DNA from: Kiritimatiellia bacterium
GTDB taxonomy: Bacteria > Verrucomicrobiota > Kiritimatiellia > RFP12 > UBA1067
Direction of reading: 5' to 3'
DNA length: 59,225 nucleotides
Assembly: GCA_017395505.1 (NCBI GenBank)
Contig: JAFPUH010000037.1
Span: 1-59,225 of the forward strand
Part shown: positions 1 through 10,829 of the stretch, piece after piece
Position numbering within the stretch: the first letter of the stretch is position 1
Layout of the letters: each line of letters opens with the position of its first letter
The notes under the pieces: generated by a model
The model's input: only the letters and a program-made list of their open reading frames with translations
The model's database searches: none
What the model was told of the DNA's origin: nothing
Program-made: the position numbers and the translations under genes

Positions 1-1
1 C

Positions 2-3000
2 GGCGGCGCAGGCGGCGGCGGCGCCTCCGGCGGAACGTACTGGACGACCCAGGGCATGTCCGACCGATCGGCGGTCGGCGGCAACGGCGGCGGCGGCGCA
101 GGCGGCAAATACGGCAGCGGCACAAGAAGCACAGGCGGTCCTTCGTGGGGCGGCGACGGCAATGGCGGAGACGGCGGCTGGGGCGGCGCAGGCGGCTCGA
201 CAGGCGGGGCCGGCACGATCTACAAGGCGGACACGGCGACCATAAGCGGCGCTTCGGCCTCGCACACCGCAGACAGCAACGAAGCCATAGAATATTCGAT
301 CACCTTCGATGACGGCGCTCGCCTGGCGACGAATATCGTCGCCAAGCTCGGCTACGCCACGCCCACCGCGCCGACAACCCATCGTGTGGGCTATACCTTC
401 GAAGGTTGGTACACCGGCGATGAGGGCACGGGCACGAAGTACTACAACGCGAACGGCACAGCGGCTTCGGGCATGGGGGTATGGGTGTCCCCAAGCGATG
501 TCACGCTTTATCCCAAGTGGGTGCAAAACAGTGACGACTTCTCGTCCGTCACGCTGTGGATCAACGGTACGGAGATTTCGGCAAAGGATGCCAAGAACAA
601 GAGCGGCGACGGTTGGTCGTACAAAGCGCGCTCAGGCAAGATCTACATCGACGGAAGCAACAAGACCTACGAGATACACGGCTGCGATGCGGATGGGTTT
701 GCGCAGATTGTGGTGCGGGCCAACTGCACCATCAAGGTTCCAAGCGGCAAGTCGCTTCAAATGTCGCCCGGCTCGCAGACGAACGAGCGCTACACGCCAT
801 TCACCCTCTCCAGTGACGGCGGCTACTACAGCAAGAAAGATGCAATACTTGAGGTAGAGCAAGGTGCAACTTGCTCTCTGACCGCCTCCAGCGGCCGGCC
901 GGCGATATTCGTGAGCCCTCCAGACGCGTTGATGGGGCCTGACAACACCCTCGTCATAAAGGCAAGAGGCGCGCTGGAGGTGACGGGTGGCGATGGCGCG
1001 GCCGACATGGGTCTACCTGCCGGCGAGGCCACGCTCGGCTGCGGCAAGATCTATGTCGAGACCTACGACAAGTGGTTCTCGAATATAAGGCTCGGCCACG
1101 GGCTTGACGAAAGCAACGGGCTTTTGAACAACAAGGGTAAAAGCGCAAGGTTTTATTCGTATGCGACAGGCAACCAAGTGTATAGCGTGAGGATGGCGTT
1201 CTCCGGCGAGACGGGAGAGAAGACGATCTACCGCCAGCGCATATTGGGGGAGGAGAAGGAGAAGCTCACGCTGGATGCTCAAGGGCATGTCTGGCTCTGG
1301 CTGCCAACGCAGTACTACGAATGGGCCGAGAAGCCTGACGCGTCGTATGAGGGCGGCGACAAGCTTTGGAACGTGACGGTCGGCGGCCACACGGCGGCCG
1401 AGGCCTTCATACCGCTGAACGTCAAGATCAACGGAGAGGATATTGCGCACAACGCTGGTCTTGGCTGGTATACGAAGTCAGACAGCTCGGACAAGGAGAA
1501 GGTGACGCTGGTCATAACGAACGCGGGGCCTCATGTCGTGACGGGTTCCGGCAGCGCCGCGATCGACGTGACGACAAGCATGTCGCTGACGATCTCGAAT
1601 CTCGTGCTGGACGTGGAGACGTGGGCCGCCGGCAAGTGTGCCATATGGCTCGACAAGGATGTGACGCTTGATCTGACGAGCAAGGGCGTCAATAGCCTGA
1701 CGAGCTCGGCCGACGCTCCGGGCATCGCGGTGTATGCGGGCAGGACGCTCAATCTCGGCGGCGACGGAACTCTCACCGTGCAGGGCGGAAAGTACGCGGC
1801 CGGCATCGGCGGCGGCAACGGCGGCGGAATAAAGACGCATGGTACGATCAATATTTCCAGCGGACACGTAACGGCGATCGGCGGCTCGAATGGGGCTGGC
1901 ATAGGCTCGGCGGCGACGAAGGATTCATCGGGCGACATAACGATCTCGGGCGGCGTGGTATCGGCGCGCGGCGGACAGTACGGCGCCGCGATCGGCGGCG
2001 GCTATACGGGGTCGGCAAACGTGAAGATAACCGGTGGCACGGTGTTTCCGTTAGCGGGCACGAAGGCGGCAGCGATCGGTGATGGCTTCTCGTGCAGCGT
2101 AAGTCGCAACAACGTATTCGGCCTCGCCGCAATCCACACTACGCTCGACAGCGTCTCGCCCGCCGCAAAGAACGCCGGCGGCAAGGCGGTGTTTCCGGTT
2201 TCCTTCGACATGGGGGTGGGCAACTGCAACGTCACAAACATCCTCATCGAAGAAGATGTGAAGGTGTGCAAGGACCTTTGGACGGACGAATCGGGCAAGC
2301 TCACGCTTTGGCTCGAACCGACGGGCGGCAACCAGTATACGATAACGATGGTCGGCGTGGATGGCGACGGCGAGTCGTTCACGAAGTCGTGGGGCTACAA
2401 GCTGGACGACAGCGGCAACACCGAGTTTTCGACCGACATACTCATTGTCGACGGCTTCCCCGTCGTAGGCGGCAAGTCAGTCTCGGACAAATCCCCAACA
2501 TGGGAATACGACGCGAATACAAAGCTACTGAAGATCGTGGGCGGCGACCATACGATAACGGGCGGCTCGGACAACGGAACTATCAATATCGTTGTCACTG
2601 GCAGCAACTCGAACATCACGCTTGAAAACCTGACCTTGAAGACGCCGGATAGCAATCAATCGCCGTTTGTGGTTTCCAACAACTGCACGGTGACCATTTC
2701 AGGCGACAACACCATCGAGTGCATCAGCAATCCTAACGCTCAGTATGTAAGCGAGAAGGGATCTCAATACACGGCGGCGATAGAGGTGCCAGAAGACGCG
2801 TCGCTTACAATAGACGGAGATGGCACACTGACGGCGAACGGCGGCATAGCCGGCGCGGGTATCGGCTCTCGCGGCAAAAACGAAAACGCTGGCTCAATTA
2901 CTATCAACAGCGGCTACATCTACGCGACTGGTGGCGGCGGAGAAAAGTCCGGCCGCAACAGCGGTGGCGGTGCCGGTGTAGGTGGCGGTGTAGGTGGCGG

Positions 3001-6000
3001 AGTCGCGTCAATCTTCGTTAATGGCGGCTATTTGCACGCTACCGGTGGCAAGAATGCGCAAGGTGTCGGCGGCGGCTGGGGCAATGGTATTGAGCTCACT
3101 AATGGCACATTCCGTGTGACTGGCGGAACTGTACTTGCCGAAGGGGGAGATGGCGCGACCTTCGATTTCGTGACGGCTCACGGCAACACGATCGATACGA
3201 AAGTCGGTAAATCAATCGTGATCGACGGCGGTAGCGTGCGCCCGAAGCATGCTTTTGCGCAGGGTGCGAACCCATATCCGAATCCCGTCAACTCAAATGA
3301 CGAGCAGCTGGTGTATGCAGTCATAAAAGGGGTCGGAGTAGACGAGGGTGACATTGTGAATGTCGTAGATGACCTTTGGCCTCAGTACAAGGGAGTCGAT
3401 CTCTACGCAGACGAAGATGGAGCGATATGCCTTTGGGGTGTGTCCACGAACGAAATGCACACCGTCAAGGTTCAAGGTTTCGCCATCGATGGCGGTTCCG
3501 CCACCTTCCAGATAAGCGCGTCCAGCAACACGGTGCAGACTGTTTCGGGTAGCGGAATGTCGCCTGATTCGTATACGATCGGCGGCGAGACGTGCTGGAG
3601 GGTCGAAGTGCACGCACTCCCGGCGAAAACGCGTTTCAACGTGACGGGTCTGGATGCGAAATACGTGCACGGTACCGTCATGTCGGACCTTACCGGAAAG
3701 CTCAACCTCTACCTGCCTGACGGCGAGTATGACTTCAAGGTCGGCAGTCTTTCGTACCATGCGTCGGTCTCGGGCGCGCCGGCCATCGCCACATATGAAG
3801 TCGGCATACGCGTAAACGACGAGGACATCGGCATAGGAAGCGGCAATGGATGGACCTACAGCGGAACGGAGGAGAAGCTTCGGCTTACGAGCAGTGCGCT
3901 CAGCTACGAGCTCGCCGGCACGAACATCGAGAGAAAGGTTTCGGTGTATGCGGCGACTTCGGGTGTGAAGGTCAGGTTCGACCGCCTCGCGCTGACTGCG
4001 TCGGCGGCGGGTCCGTTCTGCCTCGAGGATTCGTCCGACTCGCTGGAATTCCTAAGCGGCACGCTCACTTCCGACGACATATCGCGGCAGGTGATCGTAT
4101 CGGGCGGTTCGTACAATACGGAGCTGGCGGATGCAGTCGCCAAAGTCGACGAAACAACGTATACTAACGCATACCGCGTGACCGTCAAGGGACTCGTCCG
4201 CAACAGTCTGGTCGAGATCGACAACCTCGACGGTCTCGGCAAGTACGATACGACCGGCATCTATTCGGATTCGCTTGGCGCGGTGCATCTCTACCTGCCT
4301 GACGGAGAGTACTATTTCAGGGTGACGAGCGGCGGCGTCGAGAAGGAGATGGTCGCAATCGTCAACGGTGGGGACGAAACGGCGATGGAGTTCACGCCGA
4401 CCGGCGTCATCATCAACGGACGCGACGCGGCGCGGCTTGCCGGTCCGGGCTGGAGAAACGAGGATGGCCTCGTAAGGTTCTGTTCGCCTGGCGACTTCGT
4501 CGTGTCCGGCACGAACGACGGCTCGGCAGTCACGCTTTCGGTCGAGACGTATCGTGCATACCTCACGATCACCAATCTCGTGCTCACGAACAGCATGATG
4601 CGTGCGACACCGATCGTCTTCAGTTCGGATCTGAAGCAGAATTTCAGGTTGCAGCTGGAGGGTACGAACATCGTCTGCGGCGTCGACGAGGAGCAATGCG
4701 GCATCGGTCTTGCAGGGCGCACGCAGCTGACGCTCTCCGGCTCGGGCAGGCTTGAGGCCAGCTCGGCGACTAGCGCAGGCATCGGTCTCGAGAAGGGCGC
4801 CGACGCCGCCAATGTTTCGCTAGCGGTAAGTTCCGGCGAGATCGTCGCGACAGGCGCTTCTGGCGCGGCCGGCATCGGCGGCGGCAGCGGGGAGAACGGG
4901 TTTGCGGTATCCATCGAAGGCGGAATGGTATATGCGACAGGTGGCGAGAATGCGGCCGGCATCGGCGGTGGACACAAGGGCAACGCAGCCAATTACACGC
5001 AGAACGGCGGCACGGTGATTGCCACAAGCGTCGCTGGCGGCGCTGATATCGGAGCTGGTGTGGACGGCATCGCCGACACTGCCACAACCACGATAACGGG
5101 CGGCTCGCTCAACTCTTCTACATCGAAAATCACGGTGTCGCCCAAGAATGGAACGGGCGATCAGGTATATCGCATCACGATTCCGACGGGACTGCCAGAC
5201 TTCGACGTGGGCGCTGTGATGTCGGATTATGACGGCTATTCGCTCAACGGGGTCAAGACTGACAGCGAAGGCAAGATTTACATCTGGCGTCCCAACGGAG
5301 CCTACTATCTCAACATCGGCGGCTTGCCATACCGTGCCAGGGTGGAAGGCGCCGACACGGAGGCGGAGACGTGGTCTGTCGGGGTGAAGGTGAACGGATT
5401 TGATGCGGCCACCTTGACCGGCGAAGGGTGGACGTATGACGTCGATACGCAAGTGCTCAACGTGTTCGGGGATGGCTGCACGGTATCCGGCACCAATACC
5501 GAAAGCGGCGTATACATGCACTTCACGAACGATGTTTCGGTGGTCGTTTCGAACCTGGTGCTGTCGACAGACTCTTCGACGCTGTATGTGTTGGACAATG
5601 CGTCGTTGTCGCTTTCTATCGCCGGCACGAACTCGTTCACAGGAGCAGACAACTACCCCGGCATCTGCATTCCGGAAGGGTCGAAGATCTCGGTGACCAA
5701 CATCGACACCATCGTGTCCTTGCCCGACCTGGATGACATACAGACGTTCACGAACACCTACTACGATATCGAATATGACGAATACGGGACCCCCAAGAAG
5801 GATTCCGATGGAAATGTCATCACCAATATCGTATACGACATCTACAAGATAACGAACTATTACGATGTCGCGATTCATCCTTACCTGACGGCGGTCGGCG
5901 GCGAAGGCGGCGCCGGCATAGGCTCTTATCCTAAGGTCGGATACGGAAAGATCGAAATCTTCGGTGGCGTCATAGAGGCTACAGGCGGTTCGGGCGCGGC

Positions 6001-9000
6001 AGGCATCGGCGCCGGCACAAACAGCGGCGGCGGGAATGAAGACTACTCGATGTCCGGGACCGTCTTGATTGCAGGCGGAACGGTTGTTGCGACCGGCGGA
6101 GAGAACGGCGCGGGCATAGGTGGCGGTCAATTGCATTCCGGCGGCAACATAACGATCTCCGGCGGAAATGTGACGGCCAAGGGCGGCGCGGGCGGCGCCG
6201 GCATCGGAGCAGGCGCATCAAGGCGAGGCCAGAGGATAACGATTTCAGGCGGCGAAGTAACGGCGGTTGGCGGCAAGGACGGCGCCGGCATCGGCGGAGG
6301 AAAGGATGGCGGCACAGCGACTTCTCAGACGGAACCGACGACAGTTTATGTTACAGGCGGCCGCGTTTATGCGACTGGAGGCGATGGCGGCGCGGGCATT
6401 GGCTCTGGACTTGGCGATTACATTTCGCCGGTTGTTCAGATCACAAACGGAACGGTCTTCCCTCATGCAGGTGGGATGGATAGCGAATATTCATGGTATT
6501 CCCCTGCAAAATCGATAGGCGTCGGCGCCATCAGCTCGCCGACCCCGGTGCTGTATCCGCTGACGATCAAGGGTGCTTCGGTCAATGCGCTCGGCAGTGC
6601 CTTGTCTATTGCGCCGTCGAATGGCGTGGAGCGCGTCTATCGCGTTACGGTCAATACGGCCAAGACGAACGAACTCGTCAAGGTTGAATACCTGGGCGGC
6701 TTTGATGAGAGCTCTGAAATCTACGGCGACGATTACGGCAAGATATACCTCTGGCTGCCGAACGGTACGCACGTCTTCTCCGCCGGCAACCAGATGATGA
6801 AGGTCACCGTAGCAGATGCCGACACGACTGCGGCGGAATGGTTTATCGGGGTTACGGTGGACGGGGTGGATGTCGCGCGCAGATCGGCCAAGGGCAAGAA
6901 GTGGGCCTACGACTACGGAGAGAAGACGCTTCTGATCACTGACGACTGCGTCGTTTCGGGCGCGGACACGGCGGGTTACGTCAATATACTGCCCGCAACG
7001 ACCAACAACCTTTCTTTCACGATCTCGAACCTGTATCTGAGGGCGGTGTCTGACGCAACGACGGCTCCGATAGCGGTGACGAACGGCACGGTCACAGTCC
7101 GCCTTGCGGGCTCGAACACTCTTAACGCCTCCGAAACCGACAGCTATGCAGGACTTAATGTCGTGCCGCCGGCCACGCTAGTCATCACAAATCTCGAGGA
7201 AACCGCCAGCCTCACGGCATACTCCGGCGAGGACGCCGCCGCCATCGGCGGAAACCAGAAGGAAGGAACCGGCACAATACGCATAAACGGCGGCTTCATC
7301 ACCGCCGTGGCAAAGGATACCGGTGCGGGCATCGGATCTGGCTACAAATACGAAGGAGGCAGTGGAGACATCTACATATCGGGAGGCAGGATAGATGCAC
7401 AAGGCGGCTCGGCTGCCTCTGGTGTCGCTAATTACAGTGGCGCGGGCATTGGCGGCGGAGACAGCACCTACGTCGGCACAGGACGCAGGATTGTGATTTC
7501 CGGCGGTACGGTGATCGCGCGCGGCGGTTCGGCTACCAGCAGCAAATACGCTGCCGACATCGGTGCAGGCTATGACAGCACCGGCGTCTACAGCATTGAG
7601 ATTACAGGTGGCAGCGTGTATCCGGCATCGTCCGATTCAGCCAAGTATTTCAACAAGAGTGACAGCAGCGTCGCCATTCCAGTCGACGGCAACAGTAGAC
7701 AGGTGTACAAGGTTATGCTCAATGGCTTCACGCCTTATGCCAAGGTTGATCTGGGCATGGTGGGCTACGGCACGAACGACATCTATGCCGATGCCTCCGG
7801 TAGCGTGTTTCTCTGGCTTGCGCCCGGTCTTTACAGATTCCTTGACGGCTCCGCGAAATCGTGTTGCGTCCGGGTGAAAAGCGACGGGACCCACGACTTC
7901 ATAGACGTTCCTGAATCATACGGCGTCGAAGTGAACGGCGTAGACGTCTCGATGCTCAGCGGCGAGTGCTGGTCGATGGATCCGACCACGTCGAACCTCG
8001 TCATAACCGCCAACTGCACGCTTTCCGGCACGAATACGTCAGGCCAGGTGCTCTGCACCCTGAAGGGCACCCAGCTCTATGTAGCCGTCTCCAATCTCTG
8101 GCTGGAGGCTACGGACGCAACGCGTCCGCCGCTCACGGTCGACGAGGGACTTTTCGCCTATGTCACGTTTGGCGGCACGAACAATTTCGTCGCGGCGCCC
8201 AATTTCGCGGCGATCGAGGTGCCCACCAATTCGTGGATATCTCTCGAAGGCGAGGGCTGGCTCATGGCTACGGGCGGCGTTTCGGCCGCGTCGATCGGCG
8301 CGAGCGCCGGCATGGCTATGAAGCAGGAGCGCGTCTGGATAAACAGCGGCAACATCGCGGCGGAGAAGATTTCCGGAGCGCGCATACACGGCGGCAACAT
8401 TGCGGCGTCGGAGTCCATCACGCCGACACCGGTGGATTGGAACGGCGATACGGTGTACCGCGTCAAGTTCTCAGGGTTCACGCCGGGCGAGCCCGTTAGT
8501 TTCGAGGAGAACATCCACGGTCTGTTCCACGACTACAAGGCCAATGGCATACTGGCGGACGGCAACGGCGACGTCTATCTGTGGCTGCCGAACGGAAACT
8601 ATTCAATCTACGCCAACGGCCAGATGTACGTCGCCGCCGTGAGCGGCGCCCCGACGAACGCCGCACCGAGCGATGTCGAAGTGTTTGTCGACGGCGTGAA
8701 TGTAGGCGCCCTCATAGGAAACGGTTGGGTCTACGACCCCAGCGCGAAGCTGCTGACGATCAACTGGCCGCAGCCGTACACGCTCTCCGGCTCCAACACC
8801 ACAGGCGCAGTCAGGATCGAGACTACGAAAGACAGCTGGCTGACGTTCGACGGCCTGAATCTCTCTGGCTACAACAGCGTAAGCCCGATAACCGTCGCCG
8901 AAAATACGACGATGATGGTCACGCTGACCAACTCCAGCTCTATAGTCAACAGTTCATCGTCCGGCGCAATGTACGCGATCGACATTCCGGCCACGTCGAG

Positions 9001-10375
9001 TCTGAAGATAAATGGTACTGGAAACATCGAGCTCGCTTCGCAGGGAGCGACGGCGATAGGCGGAGGCGGCACCGTCGAGATAACGGGCGGCTCGGTCGAG
9101 ATGAAGGACGGCGTCGGCACGACTGCCGTTGTCGACGGTACGCCTAACCCGGCATACTGCGTTGCTGTGACAGGTCTTGTGGCGAACGCAATAGCAGAAT
9201 TTACCGACCTTCCTGACGGATACAATAAAGTGCTTGCGGACGACGACGGCAACGTCTACCTCTGGCTTACGAATGCGACCTACTTCTTCCGCGCCGATGA
9301 CGTCTTCAAGAAAGCCGTCGTGGCTGGGCACAATACGACGGCCGAGAACTACTTGATTGGCATAACGGTGAACGGCGATGACATAACGCAGATGTCCGGC
9401 ACAGGGTGGACGTTCGATGGCTCGCGTCTCGTGCTGACAAATGAGGCCGATTACGCGGTCATCTCCGGCTCCAACCTCGAATACGGCGTGACCATCGAGT
9501 TGACCGAGTGCTTGTCGGTGGTGTTCTCCAACCTTTGCTTCGCCGCCAAGGGACACCCGGCTATTGAGCTTAAGTACCACCTCACGACGGGGTATCTCCA
9601 TGACTATCACGAGATACGTGGAATCGGTCGCAACTACATCAAGTCGGACAACTACGGCCTCTCTGGCAGCCCGACGAGAATCCTCGGCGGCACTTTCGTG
9701 GTCGACGCCACTAAGAACAGCGCTTTGTTCTTCGTGCAAGGTGGATCGTTCTGGATACAGGGCAACGACAAGAATTTCCACGGTAAGACTTCCGCCACGA
9801 AAGTCTACATGGTGACGGTGGACGACCTAGCGTACAATGCGAAGGTTGCGTTTGACGGCCTGCCTGACTACTATAGCACGGCTGAAATCTATTCTGACGA
9901 TGATGGAAAAGTCTATCTGTGGCTGCCGGAGAACTGGGAGGCGGAACACCCAATAACGCCGAAGGCTCTATTGAGCGCAAGTTCGCGAACACTCCTTGGC
10001 GCGGCGTCGGGGACACCGCATGAGTTCGTGGCGAACGGCTACAGATACAGCGTAACGATCAGCACCGAAGGTTCTTCTGATGCGGAGAAGGGTGAACCGA
10101 TTCCTCTCGAGTCGCTCAATATCGATGGCTTTGATGTTTACGACGATTATCTCGTGATAAGGTTCACGGCGAAGCCGCAAACATGGCTCAACGGCTTCTC
10201 GGACAAGCTTTATGTCAGGGCGTCAGATACGCTGCCGATGCCGCAAGATGACGCGCACAAACTGAACCTTGCCGCTGCTGAGCTTGTTCTTGAAGACGGG
10301 GATGCTGCGACACTATTCGTTCCGCTAGGCGAAAGTTCAGACAGCAAGTTCTTTGCGGTGGAGTTTTCACAGTAA
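2..10375 (+). CDS. Giant glycine-rich repetitive surface/secreted protein (5' end outside window)
   Basis: The frame is open to the left edge, so the N-terminus and any signal peptide are missing; about 3450 residues are visible. It opens with a Gly-rich stretch (GGAGG-type runs, nt 2-230), then an InlB B-repeat-like unit (motif FEGWYTG, nt 386-530). About ten copies of a module follow, each with a linker of the form NGxDIxxxxGxGWTY, beta strands ending ISNLVL, a GTN motif, and runs of AGIGGG/ISGGxVxAxGG. Such repeats resemble the beta-helical carbohydrate-binding or adhesin repeats of anaerobe surface proteins. Between modules there are short YLWLPNGxY segments. The C-terminus (from about nt 10090) is a non-repetitive beta-rich domain without LPXTG or PEP-CTERM. 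It ends 21 bp before the T3SS operon, with no clear terminator. Role is probably adhesion or glycan contact (inference). Confidence 0.85.
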   Translation, partial: GGAGGGGASGGTYWTTQGMSDRSAVGGNGGGGAGGKYGSGTRSTGGPSWGGDGNGGDGGWGGAGGSTGGAGTIYKADTATISGASASHTADSNEAIEYSITFDDGARLATNIVAKLGYATPTAPTTHRVGYTFEGWYTGDEGTGTKYYNANGTAASGMGVWVSPSDVTLYPKWVQNSDDFSSVTLWINGTEISAKDAKNKSGDGWSYKARSGKIYIDGSNKTYEIHGCDADGFAQIVVRANCTIKVPSGKSLQMSPGSQTNERYTPFTLSSDGGYYSKKDAILEVEQGATCSLTASSGRPAIFVSPPDALMGPDNTLVIKARGALEVTGGDGAADMGLPAGEATLGCGKIYVETYDKWFSNIRLGHGLDESNGLLNNKGKSARFYSYATGNQVYSVRMAFSGETGEKTIYRQRILGEEKEKLTLDAQGHVWLWLPTQYYEWAEKPDASYEGGDKLWNVTVGGHTAAEAFIPLNVKINGEDIAHNAGLGWYTKSDSSDKEKVTLVITNAGPHVVTGSGSAAIDVTTSMSLTISNLVLDVETWAAGKCAIWLDKDVTLDLTSKGVNSLTSSADAPGIAVYAGRTLNLGGDGTLTVQGGKYAAGIGGGNGGGIKTHGTINISSGHVTAIGGSNGAGIGSAATKDSSGDITISGGVVSARGGQYGAAIGGGYTGSANVKITGGTVFPLAGTKAAAIGDGFSCSVSRNNVFGLAAIHTTLDSVSPAAKNAGGKAVFPVSFDMGVGNCNVTNILIEEDVKVCKDLWTDESGKLTLWLEPTGGNQYTITMVGVDGDGESFTKSWGYKLDDSGNTEFSTDILIVDGFPVVGGKSVSDKSPTWEYDANTKLLKIVGGDHTITGGSDNGTINIVVTGSNSNITLENLTLKTPDSNQSPFVVSNNCTVTISGDNTIECISNPNAQYVSEKGSQYTAAIEVPEDASLTIDGDGTLTANGGIAGAGIGSRGKNENAGSITINSGYIYATGGGGEKSGRNSGGGAGVGGGVGGGVASIFVNGGYLHATGGKNAQGVGGGWGNGIELTNGTFRVTGGTVLAEGGDGATFDFVTAHGNTIDTKVGKSIVIDGGSVRPKHAFAQGANPYPNPVNSNDEQLVYAVIKGVGVDEGDIVNVVDDLWPQYKGVDLYADEDGAICLWGVSTNEMHTVKVQGFAIDGGSATFQISASSNTVQTVSGSGMSPDSYTIGGETCWRVEVHALPAKTRFNVTGLDAKYVHGTVMSDLTGKLNLYLPDGEYDFKVGSLSYHASVSGAPAIATYEVGIRVNDEDIGIGSGNGWTYSGTEEKLRLTSSALSYELAGTNIERKVSVYAATSGVKVRFDRLALTASAAGPFCLEDSSDSLEFLSGTLTSDDISRQVIVSGGSYNTELADAVAKVDETTYTNAYRVTVKGLVRNSLVEIDNLDGLGKYDTTGIYSDSLGAVHLYLPDGEYYFRVTSGGVEKEMVAIVNGGDETAMEFTPTGVIINGRDAARLAGPGWRNEDGLVRFCSPGDFVVSGTNDGSAVTLSVETYRAYLTITNLVLTNSMMRATPIVFSSDLKQNFRLQLEGTNIVCGVDEEQCGIGLAGRTQLTLSGSGRLEASSATSAGIGLEKGADAANVSLAVSSGEIVATGASGAAGIGGGSGENGFAVSIEGGMVYATGGENAAGIGGGHKGNAANYTQNGGTVIATSVAGGADIGAGVDGIADTATTTITGGSLNSSTSKITVSPKNGTGDQVYRITIPTGLPDFDVGAVMSDYDGYSLNGVKTDSEGKIYIWRPNGAYYLNIGGLPYRARVEGADTEAETWSVGVKVNGFDAATLTGEGWTYDVDTQVLNVFGDGCTVSGTNTESGVYMHFTNDVSVVVSNLVLSTDSSTLYVLDNASLSLSIAGTNSFTGADNYPGICIPEGSKISVTNIDTIVSLPDLDDIQTFTNTYYDIEYDEYGTPKKDSDGNVITNIVYDIYKITNYYDVAIHPYLTAVGGEGGAGIGSYPKVGYGKIEIFGGVIEATGGSGAAGIGAGTNSGGGNEDYSMSGTVLIAGGTVVATGGENGAGIGGGQLHSGGNITISGGNVTAKGGAGGAGIGAGASRRGQRITISGGEVTAVGGKDGAGIGGGKDGGTATSQTEPTTVYVTGGRVYATGGDGGAGIGSGLGDYISPVVQITNGTVFPHAGGMDSEYSWYSPAKSIGVGAISSPTPVLYPLTIKGASVNALGSALSIAPSNGVERVYRVTVNTAKTNELVKVEYLGGFDESSEIYGDDYGKIYLWLPNGTHVFSAGNQMMKVTVADADTTAAEWFIGVTVDGVDVARRSAKGKKWAYDYGEKTLLITDDCVVSGADTAGYVNILPATTNNLSFTISNLYLRAVSDATTAPIAVTNGTVTVRLAGSNTLNASETDSYAGLNVVPPATLVITNLEETASLTAYSGEDAAAIGGNQKEGTGTIRINGGFITAVAKDTGAGIGSGYKYEGGSGDIYISGGRIDAQGGSAASGVANYSGAGIGGGDSTYVGTGRRIVISGGTVIARGGSATSSKYAADIGAGYDSTGVYSIEITGGSVYPASSDSAKYFNKSDSSVAIPVDGNSRQVYKVMLNGFTPYAKVDLGMVGYGTNDIYADASGSVFLWLAPGLYRFLDGSAKSCCVRVKSDGTHDFIDVPESYGVEVNGVDVSMLSGECWSMDPTTSNLVITANCTLSGTNTSGQVLCTLKGTQLYVAVSNLWLEATDATRPPLTVDEGLFAYVTFGGTNNFVAAPNFAAIEVPTNSWISLEGEGWLMATGGVSAASIGASAGMAMKQERVWINSGNIAAEKISGARIHGGNIAASESITPTPVDWNGDTVYRVKFSGFTPGEPVSFEENIHGLFHDYKANGILADGNGDVYLWLPNGNYSIYANGQMYVAAVSGAPTNAAPSDVEVFVDGVNVGALIGNGWVYDPSAKLLTINWPQPYTLSGSNTTGAVRIETTKDSWLTFDGLNLSGYNSVSPITVAENTTMMVTLTNSSSIVNSSSSGAMYAIDIPATSSLKINGTGNIELASQGATAIGGGGTVEITGGSVEMKDGVGTTAVVDGTPNPAYCVAVTGLVANAIAEFTDLPDGYNKVLADDDGNVYLWLTNATYFFRADDVFKKAVVAGHNTTAENYLIGITVNGDDITQMSGTGWTFDGSRLVLTNEADYAVISGSNLEYGVTIELTECLSVVFSNLCFAAKGHPAIELKYHLTTGYLHDYHEIRGIGRNYIKSDNYGLSGSPTRILGGTFVVDATKNSALFFVQGGSFWIQGNDKNFHGKTSATKVYMVTVDDLAYNAKVAFDGLPDYYSTAEIYSDDDGKVYLWLPENWEAEHPITPKALLSASSRTLLGAASGTPHEFVANGYRYSVTISTEGSSDAEKGEPIPLESLNIDGFDVYDDYLVIRFTAKPQTWLNGFSDKLYVRASDTLPMPQDDAHKLNLAAAELVLEDGDAATLFVPLGESSDSKFFAVEFSQ
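550..9800 (+). repeat. About ten diverged tandem coding modules inside the giant surface protein
   Basis: The linker motif (I/V)(N/D)G-x-(D/E) followed 8-12 residues later by GW recurs near nt 550, 1420, 2450 (degenerate), 3811, 4409, 5391, 6857, 7930, 8689 and 9369. Each copy is followed by the same succession of beta-strand motifs (LxIT, SGTNT, ISNL, GTN, AGIGGG). Spacing ranges from about 600 to 1460 bp because the number of inner GG-x-GAGIGGG units differs between copies. This indicates growth by internal duplication and later divergence. Confidence 0.8.
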
Positions 10376-10378
10376 AAA

Positions 10379-10387
10379 TGCTATAAT
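10379..10387 (+). promoter_or_regulatory. Extended -10 promoter for the T3SS operon
   Basis: TG-C-TATAAT (TATAAT at 10382-10387) lies just after the stop of the giant gene and 9 nt before the ATG at 10397. No good -35 is visible at 16-18 bp. Transcription would start at about 10394-10396, giving an almost leaderless message for the first operon gene. Confidence 0.55.
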
Positions 10388-10396
10388 ACTCAACTA

Positions 10397-10810
10397 ATGT
10401 CAGACAGGGTGATAGCGAGACTAGCAGAGGCAATCGGGTATCCCGACAAGGTGCCCGATGGCGCGGTCGAGTTCATCTTCAGGGTCGACGGCATGGAGAT
10501 ACGCGCCGAATCGATCAGAGACAGGATCGTCCTGAAATACAACCTGACTGAAGACGAGGGCATGTTTACCCGTTTGGCCGAGTATGCGGCCGGGCGTATG
10601 CTGAAGGAGCGGGCGGCTTTGGCTGCCGAGCGGCCTGACGCCGGTGGACTTTTCATTTGGCAAGATGCCGCCGCTGATGCGAGTGCGCATGATATGTTGC
10701 GGTTGTTCGAGACGTTCTGCGCCTCGTGCGACTGGTGGCGTGAAAGGGTGGAATCCGTCGGCGGCGCTCAGCCGCAGTTTGGTCCCGACCAAATGATCAT
10801 GAGACCTTAA
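10397..10810 (+). CDS. Putative CesT/SycE-type T3SS chaperone
   Basis: A 137-residue acidic protein that opens the T3SS operon. It has no signal peptide or membrane segment. Size, charge and an alternating alpha/beta pattern (the middle reads as strands around EFIFRVDGMEI and IVLKYNL) fit class I secretion chaperones, which dimerise and hold effectors or translocators before export. I see no diagnostic motif, so the call rests mainly on position ahead of sctC and on fold-like pattern. The start ATG at 10397 follows a -10 box by 9 nt. The gap to sctC is 19 bp and contains a purine-rich stretch (aaagggaagg) usable as its ribosome binding site. Confidence 0.45.
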   Translation: MSDRVIARLAEAIGYPDKVPDGAVEFIFRVDGMEIRAESIRDRIVLKYNLTEDEGMFTRLAEYAAGRMLKERAALAAERPDAGGLFIWQDAAADASAHDMLRLFETFCASCDWWRERVESVGGAQPQFGPDQMIMRP

Positions 10811-10829
10811 AGGGAAGGGCGACACATAA

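Noticed and set aside
4820..6136. 438-codon - strand frame inside the giant surface gene
   Set aside because: Shadow of a low-complexity Gly/Thr-rich coding region; no start signal.
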